From Myxococcaceae bacterium (GTDB lineage Bacteria > Myxococcota > Myxococcia > Myxococcales > Myxococcaceae), in contig JADGRA010000015.1 of assembly GCA_017881265.1 (NCBI GenBank), forward strand, positions 62,001-126,000: DNA of 64,000 bases. The letters are read 5' to 3'. Shown in pieces: positions 40,088 through 48,402 of the stretch. A program made the translations under genes and the position numbers. The notes under the pieces are model-generated. The model saw only the letters and a list, made by a program, of their open reading frames with translations. It made no database searches and was not told the DNA's origin. Position 1 is the stretch's first letter. Every line of letters begins with the position of its first letter.

Positions 40088-41548
40088 ATGAATAGCCCCG
40101 ACGATGAGCGCGGACTCGACCCGGAGGACTGGGAGGCGCTGCGCCTGGTGGGGCACCGGCTGGTGGATGAGTTGCTGCATAGCTTGCGCACGGTGCGCGA
40201 GCAGCCGGCCTGGCGGCCCATTCCCGAGTCGGTGAAGCAGGGCTTCCGGACACCCGCCCCCATGCAGGGCAGCAGCCCCGAGGCCGTCCACCGCGAATTC
40301 TTGGAGACGGTGTTTCCCTACCGGCTGGGCAACATCCACCCGCGCTTCTTCGCCCGGGTGATGGGCACCGGGACGCCGATGGGGGCGCTGGCGGAGTTCG
40401 CCGCGGCGGCGATGAACAACAATCTCTCCGGCCTGGAAAGCTCCGCCGTGCACGTCGAGGCTCAGGTGCTGCGCTGGCTGAAGGCGTTGCTCGGCTTTCC
40501 GGAGACGGCGAGCGGACTCCTTACCTCCGGCTGCAGCATTGCCAACCTCATCGCGCTGCAGGTGGCCCGGGACGAGTACGCCGGCGTCGACGTCAACGTG
40601 GAAGGCGTGCAGGCCAGCCGCTACCGCCTGGTGGCGTACGCCTCGGACGAGGTGCACTCCGCCGTCCAGCGCGCGCTGATGGTGCTCGGCCTCGGCTCGA
40701 CGGCGCTGCGGCGCGTCCCCACCGGCCCGGACTTCCGGATGCGGGTGGAGGACCTCGAGGACCGCATCGACGACGACGTCGGACAGGGGCTGCGCCCCTT
40801 CTGCATCGTCGGCAGCTGCGGCACCGTGAATACCGGCGCCATCGACCCCCTGGACGCCATGGCCGACCTGGCGGAGCGCCGCAAGCTGTGGTTCCACGTG
40901 GATGGGGCCTTCGGCGCGCTGGCCGCCCTCTCGCCAAGCCTGCGCGAGCGCGTGCGGGGCCTAGAGCGCGCGCACTCCGTGGCCTTTGACCTGCACAAGT
41001 GGGGCTCGGCCCCCTACGGCGTCGGGGTGGTGCTGGTGCGGGATGCCGAGGCGCACCACCGGGCCTTTCAAACCGAGGCTGCCTACCTGTCCCCCTTGCC
41101 CCGGGGTGTGGCCGCCGCGGACTACCCGGCCAATGAACTTGGACCTGAATTGTCGCGCGGCTTCCGCGGACTGCGCATCTGGATGGCCTGGAAGGAACAT
41201 GGCGTCTCCCGGCTGGCCCGGGCCATCGAGATGAACGTCGCCCAGGCCGCCCACGTGAAGCAGCGGGTGGAGGGGGAGGCGGAGCTGCAGCTTTCAGCGC
41301 CCGTCCCGCTCAACCTCGTCACCTTCCGCTACGTCGGCCGCCGGCGACGTTCGCCCGAAGCGCTGGACGCGCTGCAGGCGGAAATCGTCATGCGCGTCCA
41401 GGAGTCCGGCGTGGCCGTGCCGTCCACGACCAAGCTGCGCGGCCGCACCGTCATCCGGCTGGCCATCGTCAACCACCGGAGCCGCCGGGCCGACCTGGAC
41501 GCGCTGCTCGACGCGGTGCTGCGCGAGGGCCGCGCCCTCGGCGGCTGA
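40088..41548 (+). CDS. PLP-dependent group II amino acid decarboxylase
   Basis: About 486 residues from the ATG at 40088. The fold-type I decarboxylase pattern is clear: YRLGNIHPRFFARVMGTG, GLLTSGCSIANLIAL, a cofactor-ring Asp in HVDGAFGALAALSP and the Schiff-base Lys in FDLHKWGSAPYG. Family members decarboxylate aromatic amino acids, glutamate or diaminobutyrate, or act as sulfinoalanine decarboxylases; the substrate cannot be assigned. The upstream stop is 50 bp away. It converges with the flavoprotein gene. Confidence 0.88.
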   Translation: MNSPDDERGLDPEDWEALRLVGHRLVDELLHSLRTVREQPAWRPIPESVKQGFRTPAPMQGSSPEAVHREFLETVFPYRLGNIHPRFFARVMGTGTPMGALAEFAAAAMNNNLSGLESSAVHVEAQVLRWLKALLGFPETASGLLTSGCSIANLIALQVARDEYAGVDVNVEGVQASRYRLVAYASDEVHSAVQRALMVLGLGSTALRRVPTGPDFRMRVEDLEDRIDDDVGQGLRPFCIVGSCGTVNTGAIDPLDAMADLAERRKLWFHVDGAFGALAALSPSLRERVRGLERAHSVAFDLHKWGSAPYGVGVVLVRDAEAHHRAFQTEAAYLSPLPRGVAAADYPANELGPELSRGFRGLRIWMAWKEHGVSRLARAIEMNVAQAAHVKQRVEGEAELQLSAPVPLNLVTFRYVGRRRRSPEALDALQAEIVMRVQESGVAVPSTTKLRGRTVIRLAIVNHRSRRADLDALLDAVLREGRALGG

Positions 41549-41565
41549 AGCCCTCCCGTCAGCCG
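41542..41565. terminator. bidirectional stem-loop over two convergent stop codons
   Basis: A perfect 7-bp inverted repeat, CGGCTGA at 41542-41548 and TCAGCCG at 41559-41565, with a 10-base loop. The stop codons of both converging genes lie in the stem. There is no T-tract, so termination may depend on Rho or only on the stem. Confidence 0.45.
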
Positions 41566-42428
41566 AAGGACTCCCGCTTGATGCGCTCGTTGGGGAAGCC
41601 CAGGGCCTGCAGGTGGCCAATGGTGGTTTCCAGAAAGCGCGGCTCGGCCGAGACGCCCTTCTGCAGCGCCGCGCGTCGTTCATAGCTGGTGATGGCGGGA
41701 CCGCACACGTAGGCGATGGTTGCCGCCACGTCGGGGACGAGCGAGAGCAGCGCCTCGCGGCTGATGCGGCCCGGGCGCACGTCGCCGGGAAGCGCGGAGA
41801 CGTCCGGCTGCCGGGTGAGGAAGTGCACCAGCTTCAGGCGGTCCGGGAAGGAGGCCTGCAGCTTGGCCAGGGCCTCCCCGAAGATGATGTCCTGCCACGT
41901 CTTGTTGCTGTCCACCACGGTGTGCCGCACGGCCGGGTGGTGCTTGAGCGCGTCCTTCAGCATGCTGAAGTTGGGCACCACGCCCGAGCCGGCCACCACG
42001 TGCAGCACGTGCTGGGCCCGCTGGGCGAGGTCCGGCGGAAGGGTGTAGGGCCCGGTCAGGCCCACCACCTTCATCCGCATTCCCGGGTGAATGCCGTAGG
42101 TGAGAAACGGCGAGAGCAGCGGGGCATGCAGGCTGTGCTTGCGGACGTAGGGCTCCTCTTTGATGGTGATGGCCAGTGGCTCACCGGGGGCCGAGCACAC
42201 CGAGTACGCCCGGACCAGTTCCTTCTTCCCCTTCAGGTCCTCCAGGTAGGCCGTGTGCGAGGCCAGCGCTTTGAATTGGTGCGGGTCGATGGTGAGAAAC
42301 TGCCCGGCCCGGTACTCCACCGGCTCCTCCGTCCCGAAGACCAGCGTCGCCGAGTCCGGGGTCTCCTGGATGACCTCGGTGACGACCACCTCGAAGGCTT
42401 TGGGCTTCACGACACGCGGTTCAGTCAC
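41559..42428 (-). CDS. ferredoxin-NADP reductase-type flavoprotein
   Basis: About 289 residues from the GTG at 42428. An FAD-binding barrel contains YRAGQFLTIDPHQFKAL and the RAYSVCSAP motif that binds FAD. An NAD(P)-binding part has HVVAGSGVVPNFSMLKDAL and a C-terminal YVCGPAI with GFPNERIKRESF at the end. There is no 2Fe-2S ferredoxin motif of four cysteines at either end, so it must pass electrons to a separate carrier. It is divergent from the RlmL-like gene (49 bp between starts). Confidence 0.85.
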   Translation of the reverse strand: MTEPRVVKPKAFEVVVTEVIQETPDSATLVFGTEEPVEYRAGQFLTIDPHQFKALASHTAYLEDLKGKKELVRAYSVCSAPGEPLAITIKEEPYVRKHSLHAPLLSPFLTYGIHPGMRMKVVGLTGPYTLPPDLAQRAQHVLHVVAGSGVVPNFSMLKDALKHHPAVRHTVVDSNKTWQDIIFGEALAKLQASFPDRLKLVHFLTRQPDVSALPGDVRPGRISREALLSLVPDVAATIAYVCGPAITSYERRAALQKGVSAEPRFLETTIGHLQALGFPNERIKRESFG

Positions 42429-42477
42429 GGGAACGGGCTCTCCTCGGGGCTTCCTGATAACAGACCGCCCCCAGAAG

Positions 42478-43605
42478 ATGCTCCCCTTCGAGCAGCTGTG
42501 TTTTGCCGCCACCACCCCGGGCCTGGAGGCCGTGCTGGCCGAGGAGGCCGGGGCACTCGGCCGCGCCACGCCGGTGCCGGGGGGAGTGGAGTTGTCCGGC
42601 GCCCCGGGCTTGCACCAGGAGGCCTGCCTTCGGCTTCGCACCGCCAACCGGGTGCTAGTGCGGCTGGCCGTGCTGCCGACTGGAAACTGGGCCGCCGTCG
42701 CGGCGGCCCTGGCCCGGGTCGACCTCTCTGCCGTCGCGGCCGAGGGGTCGCCGGTGTGGCTCGAGTCGACGGTGCGGCATTCCGGCGCTCCGGCCGCGCC
42801 GGCCCTGCGGGCGTGGCTGGCACGCACCTGGCGACGGCCCGTCCACGCCGCCGCCGGAGAGGAGCGCGCCTCGTCCGGGACGCGCCTCGTCCTGCGGACG
42901 GTACCAGGCGGCGGGACCCTCAGCGCCGACGCGTCGGGGGAGCTGCTCTACCGGCGCGGCTGGCGGCAGGAGGTGGGCCGCGCGCCGATGCGCGAGACGC
43001 TGGCCGCCGGCCTGCTGTTTCTCGCCGACTGGAAGCCCGAGGAGGCGCTGTGGGACGTCATGTGTGGCTCGGGAACCCTGGTCATCGAAGCGGCGCTGCG
43101 GGCCCGGGCCATGGCCCCCGGGCTTGGCCGCAGGTTCGCCTTCGAGCGCTGGCCCGGCACGGACCGCGCCGCCTGGGCCGCGCGGCGGGCGCGCGCGGCG
43201 GCCGAGGCAGCCACCGCCGCACCGCGCCCCATCCATGGAAGCGACCTCAACGCCGGTGCCCTCGGGACGGTGCGTCGCAACGCGCGCCGCGCCGGCGTTC
43301 TCGACTCGCTGGTGCTCGCCCGCGCGGATGTGCGCGCCCTTGGCCCTGGGGGCGTCCCGCCAGGCCTGCTGCTGGCGAACCTTCCCTACGGCAAGCGGGT
43401 GGGACGCCGGGGCGAGCTGGACGCCACCTTCGAGGCGGTGGGGGAGGCCTTGCGCAGCCGGTTTTCGGGCTGGCGCGCTGCCCTCCTCACCGACGAGCCA
43501 CGCCGGCTGGAGCGTGCCGTCGGCCTACCCCTCGTCCGTGCCCACCCCCTCACCAACGGTGGCATCCCGGTCACGCTGCTGACCTTCCGCCCGCCCGGGC
43601 GCTAG
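42478..43605 (+). CDS. THUMP-domain class I methyltransferase (RlmL N-part-like)
   Basis: 375 residues from the ATG at 42478. A THUMP-like RNA-binding part (about 1-165) precedes a methyltransferase domain with WDVMCGSGTLVIEAAL and LANLPYGKRVG, the N(L/P)PYG motif of rRNA/tRNA N2-guanine methyltransferases. It is shorter than E. coli RlmL, which carries a second methyltransferase domain, so it corresponds to the RlmL N-half or a Trm14/ThiI-like enzyme. The substrate nucleotide is not determined. Confidence 0.85.
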   Translation: MLPFEQLCFAATTPGLEAVLAEEAGALGRATPVPGGVELSGAPGLHQEACLRLRTANRVLVRLAVLPTGNWAAVAAALARVDLSAVAAEGSPVWLESTVRHSGAPAAPALRAWLARTWRRPVHAAAGEERASSGTRLVLRTVPGGGTLSADASGELLYRRGWRQEVGRAPMRETLAAGLLFLADWKPEEALWDVMCGSGTLVIEAALRARAMAPGLGRRFAFERWPGTDRAAWAARRARAAAEAATAAPRPIHGSDLNAGALGTVRRNARRAGVLDSLVLARADVRALGPGGVPPGLLLANLPYGKRVGRRGELDATFEAVGEALRSRFSGWRAALLTDEPRRLERAVGLPLVRAHPLTNGGIPVTLLTFRPPGR

Positions 43606-44699
43606 CTGACGGTGACCTCGCGGGAGGTGAGGGTGTACTGGAAGTTGGCCGGGTCCAGGCAGTCGCGCAGCGCCTCGGCCGTCTCCCCTTGCGGGTACAT
43701 CAGGAAGGGCAACGGACCGAGGCGGGAGCCGGGGAGCGCGACGTCATGTCCGTAGTTGTAGGCCACCCAGTTCATCTCCCAGTTTCCGAAGAGGAAGGAG
43801 CGCGCCGCGCGGACGCGTGCGTCATCGACGGAGAGGTTGCCTGGAGGTTCCTCGAGGATGACTTTGCGCACGTCGCCCGGGTCGACCGGAATCCACCCGT
43901 AGCCGTCGGCGAAGAATTCCGCGCGGCAGTGCTGGGCCTTGGTGATGTCGCCCGACTTCCCCAGGGCTTTGTAGCCGCGCTGCGAATCCGCCACCCGCAC
44001 GCCATAGACGTCCCGCGCGGGGATGCCCACCGCCCGGGCGAGACCGACGAAGAGTGCGTTGATGTCGGCGCACTTACCGCCCATGGACTGTGTTGCCAGC
44101 ATGGACTGGATGTCGCCCAGCCCGCAGCCGCGCACCTGGGGGTCGCGATAGCTGTTGTCGCAGACCCAGGCGTAGAGGGCCCGCGCCTTCTCCAGGTCGC
44201 CGCCCTTCACGCCGGACGTCAGCCGACGCGCGGTGGCGAGCACCAGGCCGTCGGTTGGTATTAGCCGGGTCGGCGCCGTCCACAGCGCGCGACTGGCCGC
44301 ATCGAGGTGCTGACTCCCCGGGGCGGTCGCGAGGTCCACGCCAAAGTCGCGCGTGGTGACCTTGCTCTGGACCTCGAGGACCGGCTGGATGCCCTCGGGC
44401 CATTCCGCCGACACGAGCGTGACGCCGTAGCGTGCGTCGTGGGCGAGGCTGGCCTTGCCCCCGGGCGCTTCCCAGCGGTTCCCCAGGGGCTTCTGGAACT
44501 CCGTCTCCACCGCGAGCGGCAACGGGACCCATACGCGCGAGACGCCCTTCGGCCGGAGCAGCTCCACGTGCGTCGTGACCTCGAAGACCCGCCAGCGCGC
44601 GGCGGTGGAGGCCTCGGCGCGGCCCAGCTTCGTCAGGGGAAAACCAAGACTCGCGACGGCAGCAGCACCCGTCAGGCGGAGAAAGCGGCGGCGATTCAT
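43602..44699 (-). CDS. Tat-exported transglutaminase-like protein
   Basis: 365 residues from the ATG at 44699, with AGGGAGG about nine bases upstream. The N-terminus [19 protein letters not shown] is a twin-arginine signal (RRxFL). The catalytic core has [27 protein letters not shown] (nucleophile Cys), AQHCRAEFF (His) and PVDPGDVRK (Asp), the usual Cys-His-Asp set of the transglutaminase/peptidase superfamily. It is probably a periplasmic protease or crosslinker; the substrate is unknown. Its TAG stop shares CTAG with the opposite gene. Confidence 0.85.
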   Translation of the reverse strand: MNRRRFLRLTGAAAVASLGFPLTKLGRAEASTAARWRVFEVTTHVELLRPKGVSRVWVPLPLAVETEFQKPLGNRWEAPGGKASLAHDARYGVTLVSAEWPEGIQPVLEVQSKVTTRDFGVDLATAPGSQHLDAASRALWTAPTRLIPTDGLVLATARRLTSGVKGGDLEKARALYAWVCDNSYRDPQVRGCGLGDIQSMLATQSMGGKCADINALFVGLARAVGIPARDVYGVRVADSQRGYKALGKSGDITKAQHCRAEFFADGYGWIPVDPGDVRKVILEEPPGNLSVDDARVRAARSFLFGNWEMNWVAYNYGHDVALPGSRLGPLPFLMYPQGETAEALRDCLDPANFQYTLTSREVTVS

Positions 44700-44952
44700 G
44701 GACACGTCCCTCCCTGCTGGCGCCTGCAGGGGCGCAGGCGTCCCCTGCGCCCCGGGAGCAGACCGCTCCCAGGCGCGGGGGAGAACGGACTTTAACGGCC
44801 GCCCGCATCGCCACCGACGAAAAACAGCACCGGCGCGCCGGGGGGGGCCGGGCCACACGCCTTGGCGCGGCGCGCGCCGCCCTGCTGCCCTTGGGGGGCC
44901 GGCGAGCACTGGAGTCACGGCCCCGTTTGGCGCTATGCCCCCGTGTCCGCCC

Positions 44953-46365
44953 ATGTCCACCGAAAAAGCCCTTGCCCACTTCGCCGCGCACCAAGGCGAC
45001 TACCTCGATGACTTGAAGACGCTGGTTCGCGTCCCGTCCGTGTCCTTCCCGGGCTTCGACGCGGCCAACGTCCGTGCCAGCGCCACGGCGACGGCCAAAC
45101 TGCTGCGGTCCCGGGGCTTCAAGAACGTCCAGCTGCTCGAGGTGGCGGGCGCCCACCCGTACGTCTACGGGGAGATTCTCGACCAGCCCGGCCGTCCCAC
45201 CGTGCTGCTGTACGCCCACCACGACGTCCAGCCGGCGGGAGACGAGTCGGCGTGGGCGAGCCCCCCGTTCGAGCCGGTGGAGCGCAAAGGGCCGCCCGAC
45301 CAGGCGCCGCGCCTATACGGCCGGGGCGCCGCCGATGACAAGGCCGGCATCGTCGTGCACAGCTCGGCCGTGGAGTCCTGGCTGAAGGCCGGGGGACTCC
45401 CGCTGAACGTGAAGCTGATTGTCGAGGGCGAGGAGGAAATCGGCTCCGCTCACCTCAGCGCGTTCCTCAAACAGAATGCGCAGCTCCTCAAGGCGGACGC
45501 CATCATCCTCACCGACACCGCCAACTTCGAGACGGGCCTGCCGTCCATCACCACCGCGCTGCGCGGCCTGGTGACGGTGGACGTCGAAGTGCGCGCGCTG
45601 AAGCAAAGCGTGCACTCGGGCATGTGGGGAGGTCCGGTGCCGGACCCGGTGAGCGGACTCTGTAAGATGCTGGCGGCCCTCACCCACGCCGACGGGTCCA
45701 TCGCCATCCCAGGCATCCTGGACAAGGTGAAGCCTCTCACCGGCCCCGAGCGGAAGAGTATTTCCGCGCTTCCGGGGGACGAGGCCCATTTCCGCAAGCA
45801 GGTCGGCCTCCTCGACGGCGTGCAGCTGCTCGGGGGCCGCCACCCCTGGGAAACCAACTGGCGCCATCCGTCGCTGGCCGTCAACGCCATCCAGGCCAGT
45901 TCCCGGAAGGACGCGCGCAACATCATTTGCGAGTCGGCCTGGGCCCGGGTGGGCATCCGGATTGTCCCCGACCTCGACCCGCTCGACGTGCAGGCGAAGC
46001 TGGTCGACGCGCTCACGAAGGGCGTCCCCTGGGGACTGGAAGTGCACCTGCACGCCGACCAGGCCGTGGGCTGGTGGTACACCGACTCCTCCGCCCCGGC
46101 TTTCCAGGCGGCCTTCCGGGCGCTGAAGAAGGGCTACGGGACGGAGGCGGTGGCCATCGGCGCCGGCGGGTCCATCCCCTTCGTGGAACCCTTCGCGCGC
46201 GAGCTGGGCGGGGTCCCGGCCCTTCTCATCGGCGTCGAAGACCCGTACACCAACGCCCACTCGGAGAACGAGAGCCTGCACCTGGGCGACTGGGAGAAGA
46301 GCGTCAAGAGCGCCATTCATCTGTACGCCGAGCTGGCGGAGGCTCTCGGCAAGACCTCGCGCTGA
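44953..46365 (+). CDS. M20-family metallopeptidase (dipeptidase-like)
   Basis: 470 residues from the ATG at 44953 (an ATG at 44938 is an alternative). The metal-binding set of the M20 family is present: [16 protein letters not shown] (Asp bridging), [19 protein letters not shown] and a C-terminal [10 protein letters not shown] lid/dimerisation domain lies in the middle (about 195-340). Family members hydrolyse dipeptides or short peptides. There is no signal peptide. It is divergent from the transglutaminase (253 bp between starts, in which I see no gene). Confidence 0.92.
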   Translation: MSTEKALAHFAAHQGDYLDDLKTLVRVPSVSFPGFDAANVRASATATAKLLRSRGFKNVQLLEVAGAHPYVYGEILDQPGRPTVLLYAHHDVQPAGDESAWASPPFEPVERKGPPDQAPRLYGRGAADDKAGIVVHSSAVESWLKAGGLPLNVKLIVEGEEEIGSAHLSAFLKQNAQLLKADAIILTDTANFETGLPSITTALRGLVTVDVEVRALKQSVHSGMWGGPVPDPVSGLCKMLAALTHADGSIAIPGILDKVKPLTGPERKSISALPGDEAHFRKQVGLLDGVQLLGGRHPWETNWRHPSLAVNAIQASSRKDARNIICESAWARVGIRIVPDLDPLDVQAKLVDALTKGVPWGLEVHLHADQAVGWWYTDSSAPAFQAAFRALKKGYGTEAVAIGAGGSIPFVEPFARELGGVPALLIGVEDPYTNAHSENESLHLGDWEKSVKSAIHLYAELAEALGKTSR

Positions 46366-46372
46366 AGCGCCG

Positions 46373-47584
46373 CTAGAAGCGCTCGCCTTCCAAGAGGACG
46401 AGGCAGCCTTCGGGGCAGAGGCTGCTCGCGAGCATCACTTCGTTGATGTCGCGGTGGGCGGCCCACGTCGCGGACTCCTGGTGCTCGGCAATGCGCCAGA
46501 AGGACTCGATGTCCCTGCCCAAGGACGCAAACCGGCCCAGGGCGTCGAGGAGTGCGTCGGTTTCGCCCGGCGCCGAAGAGGTGCGAGGCGCTTCACGCCA
46601 CTGCTTCATCCGCTCAACGGCATGGAGCCCGAGGCTGAGGCCCAGTTCCCGAAACGCCAGGCGGCGCGAGGCGGGAAGGCGTAACTCCCCTTGCGCCAGG
46701 TAGTGGGGAAGCCCCTCCAGTGCAGATGCCAAAAGGGTGTGCAGCAGGCCGTGCGTGATGACCTTCGTGCGTCCGAGGAGCTGCTGGACGCGGCAGGCGT
46801 CCACGAGCAGGCCGCCCAGGCCGAGCGGGTCGGCGGTGGCCCACCGGCCTCCCTGCGTCATGGAGGCGAAGCCCCCCAGGGCCTCGGCCAGGTCGGGCCC
46901 CCCGTGAGCGGCCGGGAGGCTGGAGGCGGTGGCTTGAAGCTGCGTGCAGGTGACCGCGCCGTCCAGCGGGTCATGGTGGCCCATGGAAGGCACGAGCGGC
47001 CGCGTGAGGTCGATGCTCATCTTCCACGCCATGCGCAGCTGGCCGCCTTGGGGAGAGGCGTAGGTGAAGGCGCGGTAGGCGGCATCGGCCAGCTCGCGCG
47101 CCCAGAGGTTGTAGCGGGGCTGGCGCGTCGAGCGGGAGACCTGGTCGAGTGCGTGCATCCACTTGGTCAGGTAGTGGAAGTACTGCCCGTCGCGGTCCCA
47201 CTCCCGCTGCTCGTCCAGCGGTTCGCCCGGACGCCGCTCCGCAAGCGGCTTGCCGATGCGCAGTCCACCGCGCGTTGGGTGAGCGGCTCCCTCCTCCTCG
47301 CCAAGTCCGCTAATCCATCCGCTTCGCGCATCGTCCGGGCGGTGCCTGCCGAGGGTGCGATGGACGCGGTCGACCAGTTGAAGCGCGAGCTCGCCGTGGT
47401 GCGCCTCCTCGCTGGCACGCGCCAGGCCCAGCAAGTTGCAGACAGCGAAGGCGTCCGTCCACAGATAGCGCTGCTGCGGCCTTTCCGAGCTGAGGCCGGT
47501 GCGCTCGGCGAAGCGCAGCATCAGCTGCTGCGCCTCCTGCTGGTGCAGCGCCGCCCTGTCGCGGTGGGCTGGCGGAGTCGCCAC
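46373..47584 (-). CDS. uncharacterised protein, possibly six-hairpin fold
   Basis: This 403-residue protein starts at a GTG at 47584. It has no signal or membrane segment. Recurring helical units with aromatic and acidic residues (EWDRDGQYFHYLTKWMHALDQVS, WARELADAAYRAF, MSIDLTRPLVPSMGHHDPLDGAVT) suggest an (alpha/alpha) toroid similar to six-hairpin glycosidases, but I cannot name a family. It starts 6 bp after the stop of the CBS-domain gene and is probably co-transcribed with it. Confidence 0.65.
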   Translation of the reverse strand: MATPPAHRDRAALHQQEAQQLMLRFAERTGLSSERPQQRYLWTDAFAVCNLLGLARASEEAHHGELALQLVDRVHRTLGRHRPDDARSGWISGLGEEEGAAHPTRGGLRIGKPLAERRPGEPLDEQREWDRDGQYFHYLTKWMHALDQVSRSTRQPRYNLWARELADAAYRAFTYASPQGGQLRMAWKMSIDLTRPLVPSMGHHDPLDGAVTCTQLQATASSLPAAHGGPDLAEALGGFASMTQGGRWATADPLGLGGLLVDACRVQQLLGRTKVITHGLLHTLLASALEGLPHYLAQGELRLPASRRLAFRELGLSLGLHAVERMKQWREAPRTSSAPGETDALLDALGRFASLGRDIESFWRIAEHQESATWAAHRDINEVMLASSLCPEGCLVLLEGERF

Positions 47585-47590
47585 GGCCCG

Positions 47591-48043
47591 TCAGGCCTGC
47601 GTTTCGAGGTCGCCCGCGCGCCGGATTTGAAAGGTGAGGGCCGGCTGCGCCTCTTCCTCCATCTGCGTCACGATGAGCAGCAGGTCCGTCGAAGTGACCA
47701 GGCCCACCAGGTCATTGTGGCCCATGACGATGGGCACACAGTCAATCTTCGAAGCCACCATGGTCTTGGCGATGTCGCTGATGGGAGTCCCGGGCTCGGC
47801 CGACAGGGGCGAGACGGCCATCACCTCTCCCACCGAGAGACTCGGGTACACGAAGGTGCCGTTCTTGAGGCGCCCACTCGCCAGCAGGATGTCGCGGTCG
47901 GAGAGGATGCCCGCGAGCCGGTGGCCGGAGACGACCGGCAGGTGGCGAACTCCACGTCTCAACATCAGCTTGTGCGCGGCTTCGAGCGGCAAATCCGGGG
48001 GGACAGTCAGCACCTCTAGCCTCATCAGCCTGTCTGCCTTCAT
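47591..48043 (-). CDS. CBS-domain pair protein
   Basis: 150 residues from the ATG at 48043, with GGAGG about nine bases upstream. Two CBS motifs fill the protein: RGVRHLPVVSGHRLAGILSDRDIL and KIDCVPIVMGHNDLVGLVTSTDLL. Such stand-alone pairs bind adenosyl ligands and sense energy state. The following gene on the strand (46373-47584) is unassigned. Confidence 0.9.
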   Translation of the reverse strand: MKADRLMRLEVLTVPPDLPLEAAHKLMLRRGVRHLPVVSGHRLAGILSDRDILLASGRLKNGTFVYPSLSVGEVMAVSPLSAEPGTPISDIAKTMVASKIDCVPIVMGHNDLVGLVTSTDLLLIVTQMEEEAQPALTFQIRRAGDLETQA

Positions 48044-48402
48044 GACGAGCGCCTCCGCTGGGAGACAGCTCATGCGAAAGCAGTGCCAGCCGTGGTTCCT
48101 TCCCTGGCCGGGCTTTCTGCGCAAGTCTGTCGTTTCCGCGCGTTTTGCTGCGCACGAATAGCGTCACCGCGGGGCGAGCGGCGGCCCCTTGCGTGCCACA
48201 CGCTTTGTGCGTCGACGCACCTTGGCGCAGTCCGTCGCCTGCCCGGGCTGCTTCGCGTGGCTTTCCCCCCTTGGGTGCGCCGCACGCTGGCGCTCACGAC
48301 TGGTCGCCGGCCGGGCGTCTTCCCTGGAAAGACGGGGGCACGGCAGGATGCGAACGGGGGCGTCGACACACCCCGGCCTTGGCTGACAACGTGCGCGCCT
48401 CC
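48044..48402. other. 359-bp divergent intergenic region
   Basis: This region lies between the starts of the CBS-domain gene and the phosphodiesterase gene. I see no convincing ORF or strong promoter match in it; several G/C-rich inverted repeats are present as expected for this base composition. It probably holds promoters for both genes. Confidence 0.4.

Noticed and set aside
41613-44264. 883-codon plus-strand frame spanning the flavoprotein and RlmL-like genes
   Set aside because: Crosses two real genes in other frames and shows no family pattern.
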